Shown: positions 1-10,410, counted from the stretch's first letter. The stretch: 64,000 nt of DNA from Ilyonectria destructans (GCA_020740775.1 JAHEWK010000016.1:1488001-1552000), one strand, 5' to 3'. Numbers and translations: made by a program. The notes: generated from the letters alone by a model not told the origin.

Positions 1-854
1 GGAGGACTGGTAGGGTGCAAAGTCCATGGTTATGATGGAATCGGAATGATTGGCTTCGACTATCCGGAAGGGGGCATGCCCAGGCCTCCTTGCTCAGTAG
101 CTATAGGGGAATGCCGAGGAACAGACGTCGTGTATGTTGGGGATATACCGCTCTTGTGTCGTGCGAGGATGCTTGCTGGCCAGAAGCTGAGGATGTTTGG
201 GTGCGTGGGAGCAGTCGTCCGAGACGAACAGGATGTTGTTGGCTTCGCAAACTCGGTAGAGGATTGCGACTATATACAGTTTCGCGGATGATGAGATGTC
301 GGGACCCAGATGGTAGGGAGAACCCAAGGGATGGTGATGGGTCGAGCGGAATGGCGTCGGATGGGTTGTTCAAGTTCGCGTTGATGATGGCAATCCCACC
401 TTGATTGTGGAGGAGGCGCGACAGCTTGGCACCAAGCTTGTCATGGGAGCCCCTGGCGCCACACGTAAGCACCTTCCTATTTCCTTAGACGCTCACTGAG
501 GACCCTAATTTTGGCCCTGCGGGCGACCACTACGGCCACTACAGAGATGGCGGGGAGCCCGGCTATTGGTGGCAGATCCCTAAAGTTCACCCGCACTCAG
601 TCCATCACCCAAGATTAGTCGGTACCGACGATCCGAGTCACAGCCTAGCAAGTGCTAACAAGGGCATTCGTCTAGGCCCGAAGGTTGGCACGACGGAACT
701 GCCTCAGCGGGAAGAGCTTCGGTATGGTAGTGTATGACTCCGCGTTAAATAGCGCTGCTTGGCCTCCCATATGCTGTTCATACATGTACACATACAATGT
801 CCCTTCGGCGGGCAACCTATCCATACACCCAACGTAATGTCACAGGCTTCAAGT
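1..854. other. Left flank, no gene assigned
   Basis: Normal base composition. A plus-strand frame is open from base 1 to the stop at 289-291, and minus-strand frames are open over about 94-472, but none gives a protein I recognise and the overlapping frames compete. A fragment of a gene extending beyond the left edge, or a decayed gene, is possible. Bases 500-850 hold nothing I can name; this stretch includes the region just beyond the stop codon of the uL10m gene on the minus strand, so its 3' UTR probably lies here. Confidence 0.3.
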
Positions 855-1868
855 CTACTGCTCCTCCTTCTGTTCCCCATCCTGCCCCTTGTTCTCTTCT
901 TCCAGCTGCGTCTTTCGACCTTCGAGGGCCAGCCACAAGCTCTTGCTCCCACCTTCAAGGGCGGTGGTGATGCCCAGGCCAGCACCCTGAAGGATTCCAA
1001 CAAGTTGTGCCCGCAAACCATCCATGCCTCCCTGGATACCACCAACCCAGTTGACGCCAGCCTTATCAAAGATCTTGTTTTCGATCCGGCCTCCTACAAG
1101 TAGAAGCTTGGCCAGTCCATTCTGGCAGATGGGGTCGTGGAAGCCGGGGCTCTTCTTCCTCGTCGGCGCCGGGAACTGCCCGGGAACAGGGGCGAGCACA
1201 CTGAGTGCCGCGGCAACATGGGCCGGGGAGACGGCGGGCAGCACCAGTGCGGCCAGTGGGCCAACCAAGAGCGGCTCGATCTGGGCGAAGGACGAGTCTG
1301 CAGGGACCTCGGCGTTCTTGACGGCCTCGTACGCAGCCTCCGACAGATCATGGATAACAGGTCCACGGGCTGTCCGCGTGGTTTTGGCTGACGCCGCGGC
1401 AACCTCCGGGTTGTAAAACTCAACAATCTTCATGGCCACGCTCAACATGTTGGTCCTCAGAACTTGCAACTGTACCAATGGGGTGATATCGAGTGGTTCG
1501 GTACCTGGGGCGGCATTGGGGGAGGGGACTTCCAGCAAAACCTTCTTCAGCTCTCGTCGTACAGCGGCCCACTCAATGGCCGTCAGGTTGCTGTGCTGGA
1601 AGAAGAGAATCAAGGGAGTGGTGCGGAGCAGTGACGTGTAGGTTCGGATCATCTGACTCTTTCTCGTTTCGACCGGTCGAGCGCTAGGAGGCTTCGTCGG
1701 GGGGGTGTATTCGACGGGAGCTCGGGTACCAGCGGACACAGCGGCAGACTGTTTCCCGGAGGTTGAGATGCTGCGAAGCGCGAGAGCCCATGATTTTTGC
1801 GGCAAGATCGATTCCCTGCGCAATTGGCGCAGACAGGGCGAAGCTGTTCGGGATATTCGAGGTGCCAT
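855..1868 (-). CDS. mrpl11: Mitochondrial large-subunit ribosomal protein uL10m (L10/Mrpl11 family)
   Basis: Single-exon gene of 337 residues, read from 1868 down to the stop at 855. The chosen ATG (1866-1868) opens a basic, Ser/Arg-rich stretch with no acidic residue in its first 18 positions (MAPRISRTASPCLRQLRR), typical of a mitochondrial targeting presequence; an in-frame ATG 48 bp upstream (1916) exists but adds an acidic segment (GGLEE) that suits a presequence less well. The body contains the L10 core (about residues 70-110: SQMIRTYTSLLRTTPLI, then LTAIEWAAVRRELKKVL), matching the bacterial L10 pattern of a beta strand followed by a helix that pairs with L11 and the 23S stalk base. The protein would act at the base of the L7/L12 stalk of the mitoribosome. 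The C-terminus is a charged Glu/Lys/Gln tail. It is longer than yeast Mrpl11, as is common in filamentous fungi. Its 5' end faces the rpt5 gene across about 450 bp. Confidence 0.85.
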   Translation of the reverse strand: MAPRISRTASPCLRQLRRESILPQKSWALALRSISTSGKQSAAVSAGTRAPVEYTPPTKPPSARPVETRKSQMIRTYTSLLRTTPLILFFQHSNLTAIEWAAVRRELKKVLLEVPSPNAAPGTEPLDITPLVQLQVLRTNMLSVAMKIVEFYNPEVAAASAKTTRTARGPVIHDLSEAAYEAVKNAEVPADSSFAQIEPLLVGPLAALVLPAVSPAHVAAALSVLAPVPGQFPAPTRKKSPGFHDPICQNGLAKLLLVGGRIENKIFDKAGVNWVGGIQGGMDGLRAQLVGILQGAGLGITTALEGGSKSLWLALEGRKTQLEEENKGQDGEQKEEQ

Positions 1869-2315
1869 TTCTTCTAACCCTCCAGAAAAAACACGATCAG
1901 TTACCAGTTTTATCACAATGAGCGTTCGACTTACGTAGTTTGTAGGATAGTTGCCAACTCGTCCTCACACCGTCGTCAAAAATTCCGTGAGGTCCTCGCG
2001 ACCCTGCCCATGATGGAAGGTCGCTGTATTGGCCCGTGCGCCCGGAACAAACCACCGCCGTCCCCCGGCGCCAACGTGCTGGGTCGCTGCCGAGCTGTGC
2101 TGTGCTTTGCCAGCCAGGCTGATTACGCGGGACCTGACTGCCTACCTCGAAGCTTCGCCCTCCGCTGCACAAACATCAAACAGCCTCGATCGCCTCCGCC
2201 CACACTCTCCCTTCTCCCACCATCATCTCCCGAAAGCCCATCGCTGCTGTTTCTCATACATTCGGTGGCCCGTTCTGCACCCTCCATATCATCACCGTCC
2301 GCCGCCCATTCCACT
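1869..2315. promoter_or_regulatory. Divergent promoter between uL10m and Rpt5 genes
   Basis: A 447-bp intergenic stretch separates the two start codons, so the genes probably share a bidirectional promoter. The half next to rpt5 (about 2150-2315) is C/T-rich, as is common for fungal 5' UTRs. A 9-mer at 2106-2114 (TTTGCCAGC) differs at one position from the inverse of the yeast proteasome control element GGTGGCAAA. I see no clear TATA box. Upstream reading frames in this stretch look like chance. Confidence 0.5.
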
Positions 2316-3866
2316 ATGTCGACTCTCGAAGAGCTCGATGACCTCGATCGCAGAGAGAAGGAAGACAAGAAGCAAAATGGTGGTGACGACAAGGACCAGA
2401 AGAAGGGCGCTGATGGTGATGCCGAGATGAAGGATGCTGAAGAGGACGACGATGACATTCTTGATGACGAGATCCTGGGGCTTAGCACACAGGATATCCA
2501 GACCCGGAAACGGCTGCTCGAGAATGATTCCCGAATCATGAAGAGCGAGCTGTCACGATTATCACATGAAAAGGCCGCAATGGGCGAAAAGATCAAGGAG
2601 AATCTGGACAAGATTGCCAACAATAGGTGGGTTTTCTCTCCTCTCGACTGACGCGGGGATGTCGCCTCTAACCCAGGCTCCAGGCAACTTCCGTACCTAG
2701 TAGGAAACGTTGTTGAGCTGCTCGACCTCGACCCCACCGCCGAGTCGTCCGAGGAGGGCGCCAATATCGATCTAGATGCGACTCGAGTAGGCAAATCCGC
2801 CGTCATCAAGACCTCTACTCGTCAAACGATCTTCCTCCCTCTCATCGGCCTGGTGGATGCCGACAAACTCAAGCCTGCCGACTTGATCGGTGTCAACAAA
2901 GATTCGTACCTTATCCTCGACACGCTACCTGCCGAGTATGACAGCCGTGTCAAGGCAATGGAGGTTGATGAGAAACCGACGGAGCAGTACACGGATGTGG
3001 GTGGGTTGGACAAGCAGATTGAGGAGCTAGTTGAGGCCATCGTTTGGCCCATGAAGGAAGCTGAGCGATTCAAGAAGATTGGCATCAAGGCACCCAAGGG
3101 TACGTTGAATGGATCGACCCATGAAACAAGTTGAGCTGACACAAAATCCAGGTGCCCTCATGTATGGCCCTCCTGGTACTGGCAAGACGCTCCTGGCAAG
3201 GGCCTGTGCGGCTCAGACAGATGCCACCTTCCTGAAGCTGGCAGGCCCCCAACTTGTTCAGATGTTTATTGGTGACGGCGCCAAGCTTGTGCGAGACTGT
3301 TTCGCGCTAGCCAAGGAGAAGGCGCCAGCGATTATCTTCATTGATGAGTTGGATGCTGTGGGTACGAAGCGCTTCGACAGCGAGAAGAGCGGCGACCGAG
3401 AAGTGCAGCGGACCATGCTGGAGCTTCTGAATCAACTTGACGGCTTTGCATCTGATGATCGAATCAAGGTTTTGGCTGCTACAAACCGTGTCGATGTGCT
3501 TGATCCTGCTCTCCTGCGATCTGGTCGATTGGACCGCAAGATCGAGTTTCCGCTGCCCAACGAGGAGGCGCGAGCTCAGATTCTCAAGATTCACTCCCGC
3601 AAGATGAAGGTCGACCCCGGAGTCAACTGGAGCGAGCTAGCCCGAAGCACCGACGAGTTTGGTGGTGCTATGTTGAAGGCTGTGTGTGTGGAGGCGGGTA
3701 TGATTGCTCTGCGATCGGGCAAGAACAAGATTGGTCACGAGCACTATGTCGACGCCATTGCCGAAGTGCAGGCCAAGAAGAAGGACGTGAGTGATGAACT
3801 TGCTGGCGTCATGCCTGGGACTGATTTGCTAACTGAGATATGCAGACTGTCAACTTCTATGCTTAA
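2316..3866 (+). CDS. rpt5: 26S proteasome regulatory subunit Rpt5 (AAA ATPase, PSMC3/6A)
   Basis: Four exons by splice signals and family continuity: 2316-2626, 2684-3099, 3152-3786, 3846-3866, giving 460 residues; introns are 57, 52 and 59 nt with GT...AG ends. Order of parts: acidic N-terminal tail (Asp/Glu/Lys rich, about 1-55), N-terminal coiled coil (about 60-103), OB fold, then the AAA module with Walker A GPPGTGKT (248-255), Walker B IIFIDELD (303-310) and an [11 protein letters not shown] region. The tiny last exon supplies the C-terminus TVNFYA, ending in the hydrophobic-Tyr-X motif (F-Y-A) with which Rpt5 docks into the 20S alpha ring and opens its gate. The subunit unfolds and translocates ubiquitylated substrates in the hexameric Rpt ring of the 19S particle, in nucleus and cytoplasm. 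One local oddity: the usual FNGAQLKAV segment reads FGGAMLKAV. Length agrees with the family (about 430-460). Confidence 0.95.
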
Positions 3867-4563
3867 TTTCAGGGATGGCCGGACACAGGGGTCCCAGAAC
3901 ATAACCAGGACAGTGTTTCCGAGGACTGGGTCTTGGCGTAGAATAGAAGAAAGGACGATATTCATAGACCAATGTAACACTATTGAGGGCATGATTCCTC
4001 TCCCGATTGCACACTTGAGATGGCCAATTAGCCTAGAGGCTTACGCACACTACAGACGACTACCAATCAGTCCTAGCCAAGTAAGGTAACAAAGAACTCA
4101 TGCAATTGGCCACAGAATTCCAATGGCTGTTTATTGGCCTTAGAGACGACGGGGGTTCGTTGAATCTATTTGTATCGTTCGCCTAGTCGTTAAGTGCTGT
4201 GTCCCTCTCGTAGGTAGCGGAGGGTGGACATCCTATCGTCCCTTTAAATGTGCGAGGGCTCAAGTGCAACACTCCAAGGATACTCAGCTAGTTAAAGAGG
4301 AACAGCTGATACGAAGATCTACCTCAGACAGCTCTCAATCACAGCGTGACCGCCATCGCCACAAGTTCCTGAGTGTCAATCACTCCCATCCAGGGTCATG
4401 GGGGACAAGGTACAACTACGGGCGTTGCACATTTAAAGGTATAGGTACCTAGGTACCTACTTAGGTATTCACTGGGGAGATGGTTCCGAGGTGGTTAACT
4501 TATTAGGTAAGCATGTATTCCTGTTTAGGTATTAAGCTTGACCACCCTAGTCATGCATAGAAG

Positions 4564-4569
4564 ACGTCA
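4564..4569 (-). promoter_or_regulatory. CRE-like site (TGACGT core), distal
   Basis: The plus strand reads ACGTCA within GACGTCAT, that is TGACGT on the minus strand, 530 bp upstream of the Ish1-like ATG. This is the core bound by ATF/CREB-type bZIP factors such as fungal Atf1. A CCCCT (stress-response-element core) lies at 4579-4583. In fission yeast, ish1 expression is under the stress MAP kinase/Atf1 pathway, so the placement is sensible, but a 6-mer can occur by chance. Confidence 0.4.
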
Positions 4570-4812
4570 TCATGGCGTCCCCTGGTTGGCTCCCATGTCT
4601 CGAGCAACTCCCGATGATGCTGTCACCAATTACTGATGACGACGGTGACGATGAGGATGATGAGACGAACTCCGCTTGTGGCTGGTCGACCTGTCGTCTC
4701 AACGAGGACACCTCCCAATGCCAAGCTTGCTGCCGGCTGAGAGTATGGCGTACTGGGGACTGGAAAAACAGCAAGCTTCAGCCACGGCCACCACCACGGC
4801 ATAATAATGCAG

Positions 4813-4818
4813 TGACGT
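4813..4818 (+). promoter_or_regulatory. CRE-like site (TGACGT core), proximal
   Basis: TGACGT followed by TA, 282 bp upstream of the Ish1-like ATG and just before the C/T-rich stretch. CCAAT pentamers occur at 4626-4630 and 4715-4719 between the two CRE-like sites. Together these suggest a stress-responsive promoter; no direct evidence of use is visible in the sequence. Confidence 0.4.
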
Positions 4819-5099
4819 TATTGATTTTTCTGCCGTGGCTTGCTCCCTGACTGCTTTTCTTGAATCTCACTTCGCCTCCATCCATGACACATTCCTATTC
4901 CTTCATCTCACCTTAACTCCTCCCACTCCGATCGACAAAACGCCTTTCGTCCCAACCTACCTGGCATTTCCCATCTCGCAACTCACACCTGACATTTTGA
5001 CCTCATTTTTGTCATTGTCGAAGCACTGGAGCACCATAACACGCCACTACACTCTCCCTATTCCCATATCCAGCCCGCAGTAGTCTGTGCGGCTCCACG

Positions 5100-6882
5100 A
5101 TGAGGTTCCTCAACGTCGTTTGGGGCGTCGCCGTGTCCACCCACTGCGTCGCCGCCAGCACTTGGTTCCCCGGTTCCAAGGCTTGTAAGAATACTTAAAA
5201 TCCGATATGCACTTCACTACGGTACGCTAACAAAGGTTCCAGTGTATAACAAATGGCATGAGACGGAGCTGGAGCGTTGGCTCTCCGACCACGACATCCC
5301 ATACCCCACCCCGGCCGATCGCAAGGAACTGGAAACGCTCGTCGGGAAGAGCTGGAATGACTTCGTCGTCGCCCCCTACAGCAGCTGGGACACGGCAGAC
5401 TTGAGTGCCTACCTTCAGGCCAAAGGCAAGGAAACCCGCGATGATGCGGCCGCCACGAGAGACAATTTAGTTTCCCAAGTCAAGGACAACTGGTACGAGA
5501 CAGAGGAAAATACCCACCAAGCGTGGGCCAGTGTCAAGGACTGGATCTTGGACACGTGGACTGAGAGCCAGCTCAAGAGCTTTTGCGATAAGCACAGCAT
5601 TCCAGGTAAGTGTACCCCCTCACAGCCAGTTTGCTCGGAGCTTGACCTCACAATAATAACTATCCGTACAGTTCCTCAACCTCGACACCGTGACACACTC
5701 CTCCAAAAGGCTCGATCCAATTATGAAACCATCGCCAACAAGGCTGGCCAGGCGTCCTCCTATCCCGGCAACTGGCTGTACGAGACCTGGTCCGAGTCTG
5801 ATCTCAAAAGTTGGCTCGATACTCAGGGCTTCCCAGTTCCTCAGCCAACCACTCGCGACAAGCTGATCGCCTCGGTCCGCCGTAACTCGCGGCTCGCTTA
5901 TCTCAGGGCGCAGGACCAAGCTACCAGCGCAACGGCCAGCGCCCAAGCCGCCTACGCAACGCTCACTGACATGATCATTGATGCCTGGGGTGAGTCTCAG
6001 CTCAAGGAATTCTGCGACAAGAACGGCATCTCGGTCCCCCAGGGAACCAAGGCCAACGAGCTACGTGCCTTGGTTCGGAAGAATCGGGCCGCGATCCTTG
6101 GTGACACTGTTTCTGGGCGAGCCTCTTCGGCCTTCGGCGCTGCCACCTCGAATGCGCAGAACCAGTATGCCAGGGCGACCGACAGCGCCTCCCTTGCTGC
6201 CCAGGATGCTTTCAACCAGGTGGTTTCAGCGTGGTCTGATACTAGACTCAAGGCATATCTAGATGCTCGCGGCATACCTGTCCCCCAGGGTTCTAAGAAG
6301 AACGAGCTCGAGGCCCTCGTCCGCAAGCACTCCCACCTAGCCGCCACCGGGTGGAGTGCGTGGACCTTTGATGACTTCAGCTATGACAACTTGAAGAAGT
6401 TTCTCGTCCAAAATGGAGATGCTATCGCGAAGAAGACCGCTGAGAAGAAGGACTCTAGTCGCGATGAGCTTGTCAGTGCCGCGCAGTCTGCCTATTCTTC
6501 GGCATCCACCGCCGGAGGTTCCGATTACGCCTCGGCCACCAGTTACATTGCATCCGTCACAGCGAGCGCTAAGAAGAATGCATTCGACGCATGGTCCGAA
6601 TCGGAACTCAAAGCCTATCTGGACAGTTACGGCATCCCGGTCCCCCAGGGGTCTAAGCTGGAGGATCTCAAGGCTCAGGCTCGGAAGGAGTCCACTTACT
6701 TCAAATATGGCACCTCATCCACGACTGGGACGATATTCGCTAAAATCGGAGAGACAGCCCGAACTGGGTGGAACTGGGTTGCCCACCAGTTCAGCCTAGG
6801 CAGTGATGCAGCCCAGCAGAAGCTTGCCGAGACCGAAGAAGAGGCTCGGGAGAAGGCGAAGCATGTCAGGGAGGAGCTATAA
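5100..6882 (+). CDS. ish1: Secretory Ish1/Msc1-repeat stress-response protein
   Basis: Three exons: 5100-5184, 5243-5605, 5672-6882, giving 552 residues. Intron 1 (58 nt) joins a short first exon carrying the signal peptide (MRFLNVVWGVAVSTHCVAAS) to the body. Intron 2 (66 nt) is a multiple of three and has no in-frame stop, so it could be mistaken for coding; removing it restores the repeat motif as HSIPVPQP. I count eight Ish1-type repeats (pattern: W, S/T-E-S-x-L-K, L/F-D, G/S-I-P-V-P, then a basic helix) at about 30-65, 74-112, 130-166, 186-221, 252-287, 334-369, 377-423 and 454-489; the second and seventh are the most divergent. The C-terminal tail is Glu/Lys-rich and ends in REEL, which fits the broad ER-retention pattern [KRHQSA]-[DENQ]-E-L. 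Fission yeast Ish1 is a stress-induced nuclear-envelope protein and yeast Msc1 affects meiotic recombination. A lumenal ER/perinuclear location is my inference. Confidence 0.88.
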
Positions 6883-7341
6883 GAGTGTTTTGCTTATCCC
6901 AACCAGATCTTGCTAAAGCAGTCAGCAATGATCAACATGAGGAACCTTCCGTTTGTCGAACCAAAAAATTGCTGTCACAATCCGAAGGGGTGCAAATGAG
7001 TTAACTTTCGCTATCTGTTGATGTGTGGTATTATCATTAGTTCTTATGAAATCAAGTGATTGATACTCCCTTGGGTGTGCACATGGTTACGATCGTTATG
7101 TCTAATCTGCATCGCTTCAGTCAGTGTTACCGCAAGACGATTCAATTCTACATGTAGAGTTGAGAATAAAAGAAGGAACCCTCGTACGATGATGATACAA
7201 GAGGCTATTCGCCATAGAACGCGCAATGTAACCTGTGACATATTTTTCTAGATTGATCCTAACGCCGTATACTACCGTGAAGCTCGACCACGCTCCAGTC
7301 ACCACCCCTTTTAACATTGATCCAGATATACAATCGGTTCA
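6883..7341. other. Convergent intergenic region
   Basis: 459 bp between the stop of the Ish1-like gene (plus) and the stop of erb1 (minus), so it must hold both 3' UTRs and their poly(A) signals. It is moderately AT-rich and no open frame here resembles a protein. Confidence 0.6.
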
Positions 7342-9670
7342 TTATGCCCACAGTCTGCAAGTTCCATCCGCACCGGCACTTATGCACCAAGGTTGCTTGG
7401 GGTGCCAGTCGACATCGAGGACTCCTAGCTTGTTGACAACCTTGTGGCCTCTCAGCATCTTGACCGGAACAATGGTGGCGTTCTCCATCAAGTCGCTGAC
7501 CACCTTGCCGTGGAAAATCTGAAGCGTTCCGTCATCACTAGCATCTGCAAAGAGTGGTAGGCTTCGGTGGTACTTCACAGCCCTGATGGCCTCTGCGTGG
7601 AATCGCATCGTCTTATAGGGTCGGGACGAAAGGTCAAGGTCGTGCCATAGTAGTCTTCGATCGTATGAGCCCACGATCAAGTTGTCACCACCAGGATGCA
7701 CGTCAAAGGACGAAATCCAGCGGGCACCAGGCTGGATGGCCTTCACAAGTTCCTGCCTCTGCAGATCGTAACATCGAATCATGCGTTGAGTAGCAACGAA
7801 GAAAAGAGGTCTAGACGGGTGGAACTGGGCCGTCTGAGCCAGGCCAGGCAAACGCCGGAAGGGAATTTGGCTCAAGTGCTTGGATAAAGTGTGAATGGCA
7901 ACCGAGCTTCTCTGCCCGGTGGGTGAGACCGTGGAAAGGAAATCGCCACGTCTGTGCCAGGTGATCACTTTGATGACAGACCTGACGGTAGCCTTCAAGA
8001 GGACACCGGCATCTTCCAGCTTGGTTCCTGGCCTTGCCCACTTCGCGGGAGGCTCTTTCTTGGGACCACCAGCCGTTGCAGGCTGGGTGCCGTTCGTCGC
8101 ATATCCGAAACCAGCATCAAGGGCTTCGCGGCTCGCTTTCTCGGCGGCGTCGCTAGCAAAAGAGGGGATCATGAAAAAGAGATCCTCGCCCGCCGCTGCG
8201 GCCAGAATGAAGGTCTCTTTGTTGGGGCGCCATCGTACCATATTCACAGGCTCTTCGCTGCTGAGCTTGACCATCCATTCCTGATGGCCATCAAGCCCCC
8301 AAACGCGGACAGTCCCATCATCACCTCCAGAAGCCACCCACTCTCCATCAGGACTGAACGCCACACTTCGAACACGGCCGTCGTGACCGCGGAATATTGT
8401 CTGGCCCAGTGTAGGGAATGGCTTGAGATCTTCCGGGCGGGGCAGTTTGGGCAAAAGTGAGTTGGGGTCGATGTTGAGTCGATTCTTCCGCACTCGGGGG
8501 GCGAGGTACAGATCCAAGCATCTCTCGAATCGCTCCTTAACGAACTCACCATAGCCGGGCACCTTGCGGAGGGAATCAAACTTGGCGGGAAGGTATTCCT
8601 TCTCCCGTTCCTCTGGATCCATATTGTTCCAGGCCTCCTTCTCCTCCTCTGTCGGCAGGTACTCAGGTGGGGGGTTATAGCTCAGGTCGTAGCCAGGAGG
8701 GGCAAGTTTGGGCGCCGGAATGTTCATGACGTGCGGGTCTTGAGGCTCCTCGTTGGCCCAGACGTCATAGTAGGTTTCTTCTTTCTCCTCCTCCTCTCGT
8801 TGCCGTTCCTCTGCGGGCTTGTACGGTAATATTCTTCCTTCCTTGATCGCTCGGACCATCTTCGCTACTCGTTTGGCCTCGTGTTTGGAAGGGACGAATC
8901 GCCGCTTGGGCTCCGGCGCCGCACTGAGGGGCATTTTCTCCTCAATGCTGGTGAAGTATGGCACCATGTCCTGATAAGGAGTCAGTATTATTGTCCGTTA
9001 GACCGGATCTCGGAACGCGACTTACTGCGTATAGATCATAGCCTTCCTCTGGGACCTCGCCCATCTGGAGGCGACGGAGGAGCTCCAATTCATCCTGACT
9101 CAGGTTCAAGGGCTTTCCAGTCTCCGGGTCGGTCAAGCCGGTCCATCCCTTCGGGACCTCGATGCTGTCCAGGAGGGCATCCAGGGCTTCACCGGTGGCT
9201 GGGCGCATGATTTTCTTGCCATTGATATCATAGCCAATGTGCGGGTACGAGTCGTAGAAAGACAGGGGGATGTTTCCGATAGTGTTGACCGGGCCCTGGG
9301 CATCCGAGTCGTCGCTGTCGTAGACGGGATCTACCTCGGCATACTCGTATCGCTCCTGACCGTTGGCGTCCTTGACAACTCGATAATTGGGGCCTTCACT
9401 GTCGCTGTTGAGGCTTTGGTTGGCCCAATTCCGGTCACCCTTCTCCGACAAGCCATCTTGGCTATGTGCATCATCTGCATCATCTTCATCGTCATCATCG
9501 TCCTCAACAGAGTCGTCGGCGACATCATCCTCTGGGTCGCTGTTCTCAGGTCCAGATTCATCGTCACTCTGGGACAAGACTCCGTCGAGCTCGATATCCG
9601 CAAGGTCATCTTCGAGGGCGATCGCCTCCGAGAGGCCTTTCCGTTTGCGAGAGGGCATGAGCGGCGCCAT
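7342..9670 (-). CDS. erb1: Ribosome biogenesis protein Erb1/BOP1 (WD40)
   Basis: Two exons on the minus strand: 9670-9026 (645 nt) and 8970-7342 (1629 nt), 757 residues; the 55-nt intron (8971-9025) has GTAAGT and CAG ends and joins DLYA to DMVPYF. The start is the ATG at 9668-9670 ([11 protein letters not shown]); the frame is open further upstream but that extension lies in the likely promoter. Order of parts: basic start, very acidic stretch (about 52-68, Asp/Glu runs), the BOP1 N-terminal domain (about 140-400; [13 protein letters not shown], then an Arg/Lys-rich segment), then the C-terminal WD40 propeller beginning with [19 protein letters not shown] (about 409) and ending at the very C-terminus with [12 protein letters not shown]. 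Erb1, with Nop7/Pes1 and Ytm1/WDR12, forms the nucleolar PeBoW complex needed for 27S pre-rRNA processing and 60S assembly. Length fits the family (yeast 807, human 746). Confidence 0.93.
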
Positions 9671-9899
9671 TGAAGTTAAGTTCGACGAGAAGTTGCGCCG
9701 ACAGGTGATAGCTACACCACTGCCACTGGAAACAGTCTTTTTTTTTCCTTCGCACTTGGATGAAAAAAAGATTGGACCCCACGATTCTGCCGCGCTTAAG
9801 GCAAAGGCGGTGAGCATAGTGGGGCGAAGGGTATACCTATTGGTTGAGGTAGGAGCGGGCTTTAGCTACAGGAGAAATTACTAAAATCCCCAGGTACCA
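9671..9899 (-). promoter_or_regulatory. erb1 promoter and edge of the AT-rich block
   Basis: Between the erb1 start codon and the abrupt change to AT-rich sequence there are only about 230 bp. A CCAAT pentamer in gene orientation (ATTGG on the plus strand, 9839-9843) sits about 170 bp upstream of the ATG. A T-run followed by A-runs around 9737-9770 could form an open, nucleosome-poor segment. The promoter therefore seems to abut the RIP-mutated block directly. Confidence 0.5.
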
Positions 9900-10184
9900 G
9901 TCCCTAATATTCTCGCAAAAGATAGCCTTAAGTTACAAGGAATAGTATATAACTTTTATATAGCTGGATTTTTTTATAGAATTTAAAAAGCCTAAAAATT
10001 AATTATACTACTAGAGTAAATTAAATCTAAAAGCTTATAACTAGTACTGTATATAGACTATTTTTATACTATTTCCCTATATAAATCTTTATAAAGAGTA
10101 ATTACTATATATAATACTACTAATAATATCTTAAGATATTATTAGTCTGCTATTAAAATTACAATTAATTTCTTTAGAATATAA

Positions 10185-10410
10185 TATAATACTAATAGAG
10201 AGTATTATAATTTATAAGAGATTTAATAATAATAGTTAGATAGTAAAAAGGTATATTTCTAATAATAATAAAATTAAAGCTTATCTCTCTTTTTAATTAA
10301 AGGGGTAATACTATTTAATTATTTAAATTTTACCTTTTAATTAGATTATATATTAGCTAACTATTAATTTCTAATTTACTATTAAACCTCTATATATTCC
10401 CTTTATTATA
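10185..10410 (-). repeat. LTR of Gypsy element A
   Basis: 226 bp beginning tataatac and ending ttattata, colinear with the LTRs of elements B, C and D. Ends read TA...TA, the expected RIP product of TG...CA. Confidence 0.8.

Larger units (their letters stand above)
3867..5099. other. Intergenic region between rpt5 and the Ish1-like gene
   Basis: No convincing gene in 1.2 kb. The first part should be the rpt5 3' UTR. At 4440-4465 and 4504-4532 the motif TAGGTA(CC) recurs in both orientations, giving short palindromes such as ggtacctaggtacc. The last 250 bp before the Ish1-like ATG (about 4850-5099) is strongly C/T-rich, fitting a promoter/5' UTR. An open frame at 4572-4850 with an Asp run overlaps the putative promoter and looks fortuitous. 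Confidence 0.5.

Noticed and set aside
46..472. Competing open frames on both strands at the left edge
   Set aside because: Not called as a gene: none resembles a known family and the frames overlap one another; listed only as unassigned flank.
2010..2315. In-frame extension of rpt5 upstream of 2316
   Set aside because: The frame is open but reads Pro/Ser-rich, unlike any Rpt5; [18 protein letters not shown] is the family-like start.
4572..4850. Open frame of 92 codons with an Asp/Glu run upstream of the Ish1-like gene
   Set aside because: It lies in the promoter, has no recognisable domain, and its acidic run comes from a simple GAT/GAC repeat that gives open frames on both strands.
9671..9817. 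Upstream extension of erb1 by 49 residues
   Set aside because: No similarity to the family start; it crosses a T-run and the promoter-like segment. [11 protein letters not shown] is the sensible start.
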